A stretch of DNA of 64,000 nucleotides from Psilocybe azurescens (taxonomy: Eukaryota; Basidiomycota; Agaricomycetes; Agaricales; Agrocybaceae): positions 620,001 to 684,000 of the forward strand of contig JAJIRX010000555.1 in NCBI GenBank assembly GCA_023853785.1, read 5' to 3'. Shown here one piece after another: positions 12,040 to 23,125 of the stretch. The notes below the pieces were generated by a model. It had not been told where the DNA came from. It did not search any database and saw only the letters and a program-made list of their open reading frames with translations. Position 1 is the stretch's first letter, and the number at the start of each line of letters is the position of its first letter. The position numbers and the translations under genes were made by a program.

Positions 12040-13201
12040 TCAAACTGTTGATATGACAGTATTCATTCCTGGCTGAACCATAAGCGAGTGCCCAGGGTTA
12101 AGCATTGGCATCCCGCCCATTCCACCTGGGTAATATGGGTATCCATAGCCCCCCGCGGAGGGAGGAGGGTATTGCATCGCGTTCGGTCCGTAGGTATTGG
12201 TATTATAGTATCCAGGCGCTTCTTCAAACCATGGCAGCTCTGAATCCAAATTAAATGGCTGCCAAATAGTAAGAAAGATAAGGAGTATCTGACCTCTGAT
12301 GGGTTCTGACCAAATTTTATGTCGTCCGTATCGCTGAGCCTGACCGGCGAGCTGGTGCAGGACATAGAATGCAATCACGAACAGGCAGAATAGTGTCCAA
12401 GAGAAAGCCTGTATAACTTTCATCTCGTAGCAAAATGCCTGTAGATTGGCTATGGGAGGTGGATAGGTCAAAAGAACCATCGTTTGAAATAGTAATCGTC
12501 AACTTACTTTCCCCATTTTTGGAGGGCGTCTTTTGTCCGGCCAACGAGTCACACTGAAGGGGCCCAATTACATCGCTTCAAAGATAATGTTAAATCGTAG
12601 TTTACAGAAAGTCGAAAGTGTAAGCGTACGTGGACCAAGCGCCCATTGCTGCGCACAAAACGGTGAGATTTGTATGAAAACTTGCAAAGTATTATTGAGA
12701 CGCACCTAGCCATAACGTCCCCAAAACGAACAGAACTACGGCTTCCGAATAGGGTGTGGCCCATTGTAGACTGTAGTTTCATACTGTTATGTTATAAAAT
12801 CACGAATATGAAAATGACAAAACTGACGTCAGTAAGAAGGTGAGTATCGTCAAGGATGACACGACGATAGAGAAGATGGTAAAGTTTTCTTCAAATGCAA
12901 GGGATAATGAACTAAAGCCTTGTACAAACCACATTTGGAGAACTTACGACGCAGATGGGGTAGGAATTCATTCGCAAAATTTGCCCCTAGTCCTAGTACG
13001 ACGCCTAGAAAGTATTCAACCAATGTTCAGCACAAGTGCAGTGGCGTCCTTGGTATCGACATGCCGCAACAGAAATTACCTGACAGTATAAAGACAGCAA
13101 CTAGGGGAGAGGATTATGATCTGATTAGGTCAGTGATAACAACGAAGACCATCAAGCTTACCATAGAAGCCCAGTCGATTATTCCCAAAGCGGACAGTCA
13201 T
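12040..13201 (-). CDS. MARVEL-domain four-span membrane protein (first of a tandem pair)
   Basis: MARVEL proteins are tetraspan proteins of cholesterol-rich membrane sites, vesicles and cell junctions; the fungal members are mostly uncharacterised. From the ATG at 13201 the exons join in frame with no indel. There are four hydrophobic segments: LGFYVAVFILSGVVLGLG, FTIFSIVVSSLTILTFLL, SEAVVLFVLGTLWLAMGAWS and AFSWTLFCLFVIAFYVLHQL. The cytosolic tail is rich in Tyr, Pro and Gly (GYGYPYYPGGMGGMPM). A Cys lies in the last loop (CDSLAGQK). About 230 residues. The next gene on the same strand is also a MARVEL-like protein. Confidence 0.8.
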
Positions 13202-13739
13202 AATGGTTTGAACAGGCTTAGCAGGGGGCACAGAGGAAGATGATGAAGCTGGGGATAAAGAGAAAGAGAAGGGATATTTGGATCGTATCAGTGGGTATTA
13301 TGGAAGAACAGAGAGAATTTGCACAGAGCGCTGGATTCTCCTGCGTTCATCTCCGGAAATCCAAGTATACAGGTTCACCTGCAACGGAGTTGTTCAACCG
13401 AACTCCTAATGACGTAAATTAAAAATCAAACGTGACTTCATCAATCCAGACCATTAATCAAATCATCAAGACGAGCAAAGTACTATCGTCTACATTATCC
13501 TATGCTCCGTGATTTCATTCGTAGACCACCCTCACAACCCTGTTTGTATTCTGAGGGGCAATGCATCATTCCAACAGAATATAATCGATTTTCATTCCTA
13601 TACTACTGCAAGTACTACTTATTGAGCTAATCTACACAATGCGGCAGTCCTATGACCAAACCGTCATCTATATCCCTTCCCAGCTGACAATACATAAAAG
13701 AAAAATGCTACAATATATCCAGTTTTTATATACATGCCT
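13202..13739. other. Intergenic between tandem MARVEL genes
   Basis: 538 bp holding the promoter of the first MARVEL gene and the 3' region of the second. Open frames on the plus strand here have no splice partners or motifs. No repeat or RNA gene seen. Confidence 0.4.
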
Positions 13740-15120
13740 TCAACGTGATCCACGCGCTCTGCTGCTGCTATATGGATTCAGCATTCCACCGTTCTCGAGG
13801 TCAGCCATGGCTCCAGTCCGCGACCTTCCTGAATCTTGTCGCGTCGGACCAGTCCGCGATCTTCCTGAGTCGTGGCGCGTTGGATATCTACTAGGAGTTT
13901 GGGTCTTTGCAGGAGTTGTATAGGGATTTCGTGATTGGGTGGGCTGCGTCGTGTAAGGATTTCGTGTTTGGTCTGGTGGTGTCGGGTAAGGGTTTCGCGG
14001 TTGGTGAGGTCGTGAAGATGGGTAGTCGCGATCTTGATCACGCTCACGCTCGGCGCGTCTAGCACTGGCTTTCCTTTCAGGTTTCTCGGTAAACACGGCC
14101 TCTCCCATGTAGGCAGAAGCGACAGGGAGGATGCTTGAACTGCTCGTCTTTCCGCGTGTCTGCTGCGAGTTTTCGTAATTGTTGAACCAAGCACAAGATG
14201 TGACTGGCCCATGCCACATGTGCTCATCGCCCTTGCGATGCCTGCGAATCGCAAGGAAAAGCAGCGTAAACAACGCAAAGAGGACTATAATTGTTATCAG
14301 TTATGATAGCCTCTAGCTAAATAAGTTCAGGCATACCCAATGCCGCATTCATCAAAGAGAAAGCATTCAGAACGCGATACATCGCTTGATATTGCTCAGT
14401 ATGAACTATATGCAGAGGTCAGCAACCAATCAAGACGAGATTATGGTAAAACATCGGGTACATACATGAAGCAGATTCATCATCGACAGGCGTAGATTCG
14501 GAAGTGTCATCCGACGAAAAACATTCCACATCCGCCGACTGCGCATCAGACGTTATTAAATAGACACCAAGCACTACAGGGGATGTTCAGAGACTGAAAT
14601 ACGGTTACCACGCAAGAACTCACCAAGCCAGAATATCCCAGCCAATCCCAGACAGGCCAATTCAATCTTTGTAGAAATAGGGTTCCTTCCCCGAAGGAAA
14701 AAACTGAAAGTTACCCTGATAGATGGATTAGTTTATATAGAAATACACGGTGAAATCGGCAACTCACAGGACCAGAAAAATAAGCAAGCTCGCAGAGCAA
14801 ACAAAGATGGCGAACGGGACGAAACGAGCTGTCGCAGAGAGGATCGGAATGAACAAGATAATAGAATATCACGCCGAGAGATGGTACTCACTGAGGTCCG
14901 AAGCAGCTAGGACCGACTGGAATTGTCCCGCCATTGCCAGACATATAACGGTGAAGAGAATGACTGTGCCTATCGTCCAGTCAATCACCATTGTTCCATA
15001 GACAAGGCGGAGCTACTCACCATAGATGGAATAGCGGATTGTGTTGAACAGCTTCATGCGAGCTCTAGAGGCGGTAGGTTGACTTGGACGAGAGGAGGGC
15101 TGCTGTGCTGCAGGCGACAT
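13740..15120 (-). CDS. MARVEL-like four-span membrane protein with Pro-rich tail
   Basis: The start at 15120 gives MSPAAQQPSSRPSQPT. Four spans follow over several short exons: GTVILFTVICLAMAGQF, RFVPFAIFVCSASLLIFLVL, ELACLGLAGIFWLVLGVYLI and ALFTLLFLAIRR. This is the topology of fungal MARVEL proteins. An acidic loop between spans 3 and 4 contains DDTSESTPVDDES. The long C-terminal tail (about 13740-14200) is charged, then Pro-rich, with repeated RNPYTTP-like units, and ends in SRARGSR. About 340 residues. All intron phases close in frame. Function unknown; a membrane-organising role is inferred only from the fold. Confidence 0.75.
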
Positions 15121-15549
15121 GATAAAAGAGTAGGCAATTACAGGCACGAGGCGAACATGAACCCCGGAACAGGGAAGGCGTGGTCAAGCGTAAAAGGGGC
15201 GTGATGATGAAGACGATGGAAAGGCGAGACCGGAATTGAACGCAGCAGATGGACAAGCCAACCAACCAGTCAGACCTCTAGAAAACGCACGAACAGCGAG
15301 GTCAAGAGGAAACCCGAAGGAAAGAGAAAAATTAGGCCCGATGGCCTGAAGAGGCCTACATGAACGGAGCTATCATGCCTCGAGGCGCGTACACAGCCAC
15401 CAAAACAGATATAGAACTCCATCAACTCGACATCAAAATCTCTCACGGTGGCCAATAACACTCAAGCTATTCCTCTCCAAAACTTCATTATTCTTAAAAC
15501 TTTAAATCTACAAATTGGGTATGAGCGTGTGTAGCGGTATCACTTGAAC
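15121..15549. other. Intergenic: MARVEL gene promoter and AACS downstream region
   Basis: 429 bp upstream of the second MARVEL gene and downstream of the AACS stop region on the same strand. Nothing beyond ordinary promoter sequence is visible; a short open frame at 15270-15461 has no support. Confidence 0.4.
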
Positions 15550-18477
15550 TTAGGGGCACTCTCGTCGTAAAATTTGCCCAATATGCTGGAAAAACTCCAA
15601 GCACTCGGGGTTAGACAACGTAGCCGGATTAACGGAGGACAATGGTGCTCCATTGATAATCTGTGAAGTGTGACTCAGAACTTGCGGAGGCCACGCGTTT
15701 TGTACGCGACTGCTTACCTTCTTAACTAAGACCTCCACACGTTTTCCATTAAGGGTGTATGGAATATCGGAAACCTGAATTATCTTGAATGGCGCCATGA
15801 ACAAGCGGGGAATCAATGTCAGCTGAATGCTCTATTTTTGTCGAGTCTATTGGCGTAACACATACCCTGGCAGGTACATGCCGTGGACTTCTGCGTGCTC
15901 GGATTTCTGCTTTCAGTTGCCGCTCAAACTCGGACGACATTTCTTGACCCGGCGGCAGTTTGATGAACAGAACAACCCGCTCATCTGCTCCACCATTCGT
16001 CTTCTGGCCGACAGCCAGATAGTCCACGACTACGAACTCCGCAGCAGAATGCGAAAAACACAAATCTAGAACTTCGTAAATTTCAGAGGAACCAAAACGA
16101 ATGCCTCCGGGGTTCCTTTCCATATCAAATCAGCTGACTTGCTCCACCCCCAAGGTCGGAATAGAAAGAAATCGTACAGTACACCGTCCGAACGTCCGAG
16201 CATGATCATACCACCACCATTGCCCGACTTGGAATCTGTGATGACAATGTGATCTCCGTGATCTTCTCGTGGTGAGTTGTTTGTCTTATTAGAAGAAAGC
16301 ACCAAGACAGCCACTCACACCACACTCCTTCGAACTCTGAGAAATACGATTGGTGGAATCGATTTAGAGCAGCCTCGACATCAGCTTCAGTCCCGAACCC
16401 GGGAAGAGGCCAGAAGCCAAGGGGCATACATGGGAACGGCTTGATACATACGAGCTCACCAGCCTCGTCCGGTGCATTCAGTGTTCCCGCGGGAGAGAAG
16501 CTTTCAACTGCCATTCCAAGCATTCTGCATTGGATTTCCCCTCGATACACTGGAAGCGCAGAGCACATTCCGGCAAATAAAGAGCAAATATCTGTCCCAC
16601 CTGGGCATCTGCTTGAGAAATATGACAAAAATAAATAAAAAAAGCCGTAGAAGCTCACCAGTTATGGAACCCAAGAGAACATTGGGGTGGATATGTTCGT
16701 AGACATAGTCGAACAATGGAGGAGCAAGGGGCGATCCTGTTGAATATATATGTCGCAATGTACCAAGATCGTGGTGCTCTCGAGGACGGTAACCTTTCTA
16801 GTTGACCATCAGCATGGTGTATACGTTTGATTAGGACTTAAGAGGAAGATACCGAAAGCTGATCCAGATATTTGGCACTGGTTCCAAAAATAGTGATCCC
16901 CAAATCGTCTACTGACTTCCACAGAAGACTCGCATCCCTAAGTGGACTTCCATCGTATAGCACAAGAGTGCAACCAATACTAAGACCGCTAACGAGAAAG
17001 TTCCACATCATCCATCCCCTGATAAGGATTAGATCTATGTCAGAGTCATAGGACCAAACCTTTCAGAGATAATGATTAACCGACGTTGTTGTGTAATAGA
17101 AAAAGACGTCGTCAGGACGAAGGTCGCCACAAATCGCGAATTCTTTCTTTGCCTGAAGAAGCATGCCACCAGCTCGATGGACGATGGGCCTGGAAAAATT
17201 CTGTTTAAGGGAATTGCAAGCGTGTGAAGATATGCATACTTTGGTCGACCGGTGGTCCCACTGCTGAAGAGAATCCAAAGAGGCGCATCGAAGGGAAGAC
17301 GGTGCCACTTTATCTCCCCAGTTTCGGAGCGACCAAGCTTACGCTGTTGGCCTTCTTTCACAAAGTCTTCCCACCCAATCCAATCTTTCTCCCATGATTG
17401 GCGGGTTTGGTCATGAGAAAACGTGCTGATAATGACCACTTTGGGCGGAGAAATTAAATCCGCCAAGCCTGACAGGAGAGTTGAAAGTTTGGGCAGGTGT
17501 GGGTGCACCTTGTGATTGTATCTACGGCAAACCGACGGTTTGTTCCAGAAAACGAGAGTAGAAGTTAGGATAGTAACGTACACGACAGCATCTACGGAGA
17601 AGATGAATTTGGGCTGGACTTGCTCAAAGCTGTCGAAATCATATCAGATGGTCGATATCAAGGTATGTTTATCATCAACTTACCGCTCTTTTACGCCTTC
17701 AGATCCAAAATCAGCAGCTGCGCTGACCCAAATTCCACCGATCGCAGAGGTTGCTAGACATACGGCGACGTTTTCCTGCGAACGAGTAAAAGCATTATGT
17801 TTATCCGGTTGACGATCTGAAGAAAGGAGTAAATACGAACGATGCAATTGGAGGAATAAGAAGCGACCCTATCCCCTGGCTTAACGCCGTAGTAAAGCAA
17901 GGCGGAAACGGCGTCTGCCACAAGAGAGTACAGTTGGGCATAAGTGACTTGCCTAAGGCGGGGTATTGGTAGATCCGGGATGGGTTCAGCTGGAATGAAG
18001 TTGAAAGATCGGCGTCAAGGTTGCCTGTATCAAATTACGATGCACAGACATCACGCAACTGGCTTCTATGAGAGCCATCTTATGCTCTGAACGGCAGTGC
18101 AACATGTTCTCAGCCCAATTGACGCGTGCATCTTTGAACCTGGACGTAAAGATGGACGTCGTCGGAGAGATCAAGATAATTAGATTAATCAACGTGTTTC
18201 GGAGTAAGCATACCAAACAGGATTAGCAGAGGGCAAGGCTGTATTATCAACGACATGAGATCCCTTGTCTCCAATGATTCTTGTCTCGTCCCACACCAAA
18301 TCCCAGAAGGCGTCAAGACGAGATGTGGACCATTTATAGAGATCAAAATAGGAGCTGAGGTTGAGGCCGTGGGCGGAGTTAACCCTTTGAAGGAAACGGA
18401 AAGTAGGAGATGACTCTGTGTCCGGGGGGAATAAACAGAGGATCAGCATGATTGGTATCTGTCAAAAGAGCAGACAT
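15550..18477 (-). CDS. AACS: Acetoacetyl-CoA synthetase
   Basis: An ANL-superfamily (AMP-forming) ligase that activates acetoacetate to acetoacetyl-CoA in the cytosol, feeding sterol and lipid synthesis. The order matches the family: N-terminal FDLYKWS, RVNWAENML, YNHKVHPHLPKL, the AMP-binding loop FSSGTTGRPK (near 17245-17270), VLYDGSPL, YSTGSPL, the TDI motif in TDICSLFAG with VYRGEIQCRMLGMAVE, IMLGRSDGVL, GGIRFGSSEIY, RHVPARI and the C-terminal YTLNGKRVEV with its catalytic Lys. There are about ten introns. The best start (18477, MSALLTDTNHADPLFIPP) is one base out of step with the body at the six-G run at 18424-18429. Otherwise an in-frame ATG at 18449 would begin a shorter, less usual N-terminus. 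About 680 residues. Confidence 0.95.
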
Positions 18478-18996
18478 GCTGGTGAGAAGCTAGTGAGATG
18501 AAGGTGGAGGGATTCTGCGCTGGGTACGATTATGGAACGCCAAGCGAGAAGACTCGGGAACGCGATAACAGGAGTGGGGTAAAATGAAGCCGAATAAACA
18601 GAGTTAAACGTTAAATGGTGAAACGAGATGGGCAGTCTAGTGAAGCTAAGGGCAGTGAGTGGATTAATGTATGTCAAGGACAGAGAGAGTTGTACTAGTG
18701 TGCCAGTGCAGCGAGTGCCATTGTGGGCGTGATGCGTTCGGCCCGGGCGCACGTTTGCATGTGTGGGGCAATTTGAGTTCAAGACCGGATCGGGCTTTTA
18801 AGTAAAGTGAACGAGTCAACTCTGATTTCTTTCATCTCGTCACTTCCTCACGTTTGTTCTCCCATTTGCCACCCAGCCCGTTTGCTGCGTCAGCGCTCTC
18901 TGTTGGCTTACACACTCACACTCCCTTGCTATCCTATAAATCCCCTTCTTATCCATATCTCCCCGTTTACAACCCAACCACCACCATCTCTTTTAC
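18478..18996. promoter_or_regulatory. Divergent promoter region, AACS and small orphan
   Basis: 519 bp between two start codons on opposite strands. The part near the plus-strand gene is pyrimidine-rich (about 18830-18990), as is common just before fungal start sites. No named operator seen. Confidence 0.4.
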
Positions 18997-19651
18997 ATGG
19001 ACAGACTCCTTGCTCCTCACACACCAGAGGCTACTGCTCACTACCACCTTAGGTCAGTTTCTCCTTTTGTGGCTTTACTACGTGCCACATATCTTCTTCG
19101 GCTCTTTCCACAACGCTGACGCGTTCCTTGTTCCTTGTCTTCCCAGCCAAAACAGCTTCAACTGGCACACAGACCAGCCCTCCGTCGACGAGTCTCTCAT
19201 ATCAGGATGCGCCTCTTATCGCGCTTTCGACCGCTACCTCACTGGCAATGATTTATTTCTCTTGCCAAGAACGCGGGCCGAGTTGGAAAGCATACTGTAA
19301 ATTTCGGCCTTGGCTCTTTTGTTTCTTCCGCTGACCGATCTCTCAAAATATTTTGCAGGAGAAGATATGCATACGATGCCATCCACAACGCCATTGCAAG
19401 CAGTCGTTCACAGTTGCAGACAGGCGGATATAGCAGGGTAAATTCTTTGTTATCGTCCAATTTTCCTATCGGTTCCTGACTCTTTCGTTATCAAATATTA
19501 GGTCTGTCATCTTGCCGAAAAGTCCATCCGTGATGTGCTCAATACTGCCGACAATGTGGACATCCTTCTTGCTCTTCATCGGCCCATAAATGCCAATCAC
19601 GAATCCGAAGAATGCAATAACACGCGTCCTATCACGACGAGGCTGAAGTAA
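18997..19651 (+). CDS. Small orphan protein
   Basis: Not recognised. The model starts at ATG 18997 (MDRLLAPHTPEATAHYH). An intron from about 19051 to 19145 joins in frame to SQNSFNWHTDQPSVDES, and further introns follow RAELESIL and GGYSR, each in phase. The stop is at 19651. About 145 residues, soluble, with a helical middle (LRRYAYDAIHNAIASSR) and a Cys-poor C-terminus. The three consistent introns are the main evidence that it is real. It lies just upstream of the endopolyphosphatase gene on the same strand. Confidence 0.5.
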
Positions 19652-20071
19652 GCCTGCGGTCACTTCCTTTATCTTTATTCATTCTTGTCGTCCTTTTGTC
19701 ATCCTCCCTTGTTCTTTTCACTTCCGCATTGTATACCACTTCCCTCACGCCTATCTCTTTACGACCATGCCATGTATTAGTTTTCTTGTACACATTACTG
19801 GCCTTTTGTATATCCAGTTGACTTCCGGCATTCAATAACATATATATATATTTAGAATTGATCTGCTCGGCGTAAATTTCTCAAGGGGATCAAAAATGTT
19901 CGGCAAAGTCCGAATGGAGATACGGTTAATAGCTGCTTTGAGATGACACAGCTTGCATGCTATAATTTTTATACAGTGACATCAACAATCCTTTGCACGA
20001 ACGTGCGAGCTCGCCTTGCTTTATCCGTCCCTACTCTGCTAGCTGAGGCATTCACTTGTCTTGCTTCACTC
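19652..20071. other. Intergenic: endopolyphosphatase promoter
   Basis: 420 bp between two plus-strand genes, containing a short TA repeat (about 19841-19850). An open frame enters the next gene from 19943, but the hydrophobic anchor is best started at the ATG at 20072. Confidence 0.4.
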
Positions 20072-22721
20072 ATGTTCTGGTCAACACCCTTTCTTTTACT
20101 AATCGCAACTTATGTTATTCGCAATGTCGTTTCATCGCCGACTCAATCACCCTTTCAATTAGAATCTGCAAGTGAGTGCCATTACCAGACAAGTAAAGCT
20201 ACAAATAACACTGACCCACTCCACGTAAAAGAGCCGAGAAAGTTACATGGGCGATTCCTGCATATCACAGATATGCACCCAGATCCACACTATACTCCAA
20301 GATCATCCCAATCGACGGCTTGCCACAGGAAAAGGCCAAAGAAAAAGAAGGATGAAGCCAAGTTGTTTGGGACTCCTTATTCGTACGCCGTGAATATTCA
20401 TCGTCATTCCTTCACCTTACCAGTTACTTCTTGTTAGTGAATGTGACTCACCCTTCCGACTCACTAACTACACACTGGATTACTTGAAGGATAATTGGGC
20501 GAATGAGATAGACTTTGTCGTTTGTGCGTTCTAATTCTAATTCATTTCATGGACATCCTCGACTGAAACAGGGGTTAGGGACTGGAGATAACGCGAGGTT
20601 AGCTGGCTTATACTTAGCACTCTGGTGCATGGACTAAATTCTCATTGGCAAGGCATGATAACGACCGCAAGCTTCCTCGCACGCCTTCAGAAATCAATGA
20701 CCTCAACCGCGCGATAGCCTCCAAAATGCAAAGTGCTTTTGGCAGCAAAGGAATTCCTGTAGTACCAAGTTTAGGTTCGTGACCATAAATGCTCCGCCTA
20801 TGTGAATGACGAAACTAACAGGTTTCTTCGTCAGGGAATAACGATGTTTGGCGTAAGTCCTTGGAATTATTGTGTCTGTTTAGGTTATACTGATAATTGT
20901 TCAGCCCATGTAAGATATTTATAGCTGAAGCGTTTGCGTTATTGAAGACTTACTTATCGATGTTAGAATATCTTGGCTCCAGGTATGCCTCTATGCCTTA
21001 CTGCGTGTATAAGACGAGTTTTCAAATCTCATCTGCTAGGTCCCAACGGCATCACAAACAATTTCGCTTCGTAAGTTTGTTGACCAGACACATCAGCCAA
21101 ATTGTAATGCAAAATTTGGACACAAGGATCTGGAATTCCTTCATTCCATTTCCTTATCTTCAGGTCTTTCAACGCGGTGCATATTATGCCGTGGAAGTCA
21201 TTCCAGATGAGGTTGCCGTCATTAGCTTGAATACCATGTATTTTTATGATTCCAACAAAGGTACATCTTATTCTTGAAATTTTGGCCCCTTGCATTTTGC
21301 TGACACATTGTTATTTGACTTTCATTTATAGTTGTATCTGGATGCACTTACACAGAGCCGGATGATCCAGGAAACCTTCAAATCGACTGGCTCGAGGTAC
21401 AGCTCCAAATGTACCGCGACAGGGGCATGCAGGTGTTTTTTTTTTAGTTTGTTAGACTCAGTCAAATTTTCTGAAACTGACTCGATACAAAGGTTTGGAT
21501 ATCAGGTGTGTTTTTTTGGATAATTCTATCTCACAGGAATATCTAAAAATGACTGCATCAGGCCATGTACCTCCATCGCCTGGAAATTATTTCCCGGAAT
21601 GTGTTAGTTTCCAATCAAACGTATCTGGTGGTGTATAGCTAACGGATAAAACACCGTCTTTCACAGTATGTTCGTTACGTGGAACTCGCTTTGCGATTTC
21701 AGGATACCATTCTCGGTCACTTGTACGGGGTACGAGTTTTTTTGACTCGAACGGTCTATCTTGGTTTCCTCACTGACAGGTTTTGTTTATAGCATATGAA
21801 TGTGGATCATGTAAGTTTCACATAGTATGATGGACGGTTACCTTCAGGCATTACCGAAAATGATTACTCATCATCCACTAGTTTTTCTTCCTAGAGGCCG
21901 TAGATCTAGAAATCTTCCCCGACAAGAACTACGGAGAAGTCGATACATCGAGTGATAAGGGTCTATACGAGTCGCTGCTGAGCGAATACGGAACACTGCC
22001 AAAATCTCCGAAGATGACAGATTATGCGGTTGTTAATGTCGCGCCGTCTGTCGTTCCAAACCCATATTTACCAGCATTCAGGATATATTCCTACAACGTA
22101 ACGGACACGGGCGGGCGGCTCTCAGAAACGGCGGCGAAAAAGCCGAAGAAACCTTCCAAACGCAGGCCTGGTCACCATCGGGGAGATCAAGGCAATAAAA
22201 CTGTCCAATGCGAATCTGAAGAATATCAGAATACATGGCGGTGTCATCTTGATCAACCGTGGAACTCTGACCCTAATGCTCCATCAAGGATGAACCAACG
22301 CTGGACACCCTTGGGATACGCACAGGTTCGTTTTCTTTGACATTGTTTGGCGTACATAGTACAGAACGAGGGCGCTAACTTCACACACACATCTCAGTAC
22401 TACATCCCCGAGCTCGAGAAGGCGAACAAGACGCATCCGCCGCAATTCGAGTTGGAATACTTGACCTACCCACCTGACGGACTGCATCCCAAGAAGGAAA
22501 AGAACGCCGAGCGGGACTTCCTGTACCCGGTTCCCGTGAAGCTTCTCCCTGAACCACTTCGGGACCCTGGCGTTGTAAAGAGCAAATACGCGCCGTACGG
22601 AATGCAGGACTTGACTATTCCGTCCTGGATACGACTTGCACGTCAGCTCGCGGAGGGTAAACGGCAAAAACTTCGAAAGAGGTTTCGTAAATACATGTCT
22701 TTAGGAGGGAAAGAAGAATAA
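20072..22721 (+). CDS. PPN1: Endopolyphosphatase (vacuolar, calcineurin-like phosphoesterase)
   Basis: Cleaves long polyphosphate chains in the vacuole; a type II membrane protein of the metallophosphoesterase superfamily. The start MFWSTPFLLLIATYVI provides an N-terminal anchor. Metal-site motifs follow in family order: FLHITDMHPDPHY, WTGDNARHDNDRKLPRT, VPSLGNNDVWPHN, ISGHVPPSPGNYF and GHLYGHMNVDHF. A basic insert KKPKKPSKRRPGHHRGDQ (near 22140-22190) precedes the C-terminal domain with PPQFELEYLTYP. About a dozen short exons (some only tens of bases, e.g. around 20830-20910 and 21770-21810) must be spliced. No frameshift is required. The tail is strongly basic (KRQKLRKRFRKY). About 650 residues. 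Confidence 0.93.
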
Positions 22722-23125
22722 GAGAAAGGAGATAATAGAATGATGATCATTTGACTGTATTTGTAAATTGTGGGAAAGTATTTTAATACTAAAGAGGAGG
22801 GTGTTGTTGTCTTGACTACATTCGTGAGCAAGCATCTGGTGATCTGGTAACCAACTTCATTCCGAACTGCTCGACTCAAAACCGCCATTCCGCTCAATTA
22901 TCTTTGTCGGCGGGAGCCTTCAACCACTTCGTTCCGTATTCCTCTCTGTGCAGCCCTCTCCTTTCTCCTGCACTTTGCACTTCCTCTTTTTCTTCTTCTT
23001 CTTTTGCCCATAACCACCTCATCACACTCTTTTTTTTCTATCGGCTGGTCCGCCTCCTTCTCCAACCCAGGAGCCCCACTGTCCTTTGATTTCGTCCAGA
23101 TAAAACACTTGATCCCTCTCCGCTC
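22722..23125. promoter_or_regulatory. Pyrimidine-rich promoter of the RFX gene
   Basis: 404 bp between the endopolyphosphatase stop and the RFX start. The second half (about 22920-23060) is a long CT-rich tract on the plus strand, a usual feature around fungal transcription starts. No binding motif claimed. Confidence 0.45.
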
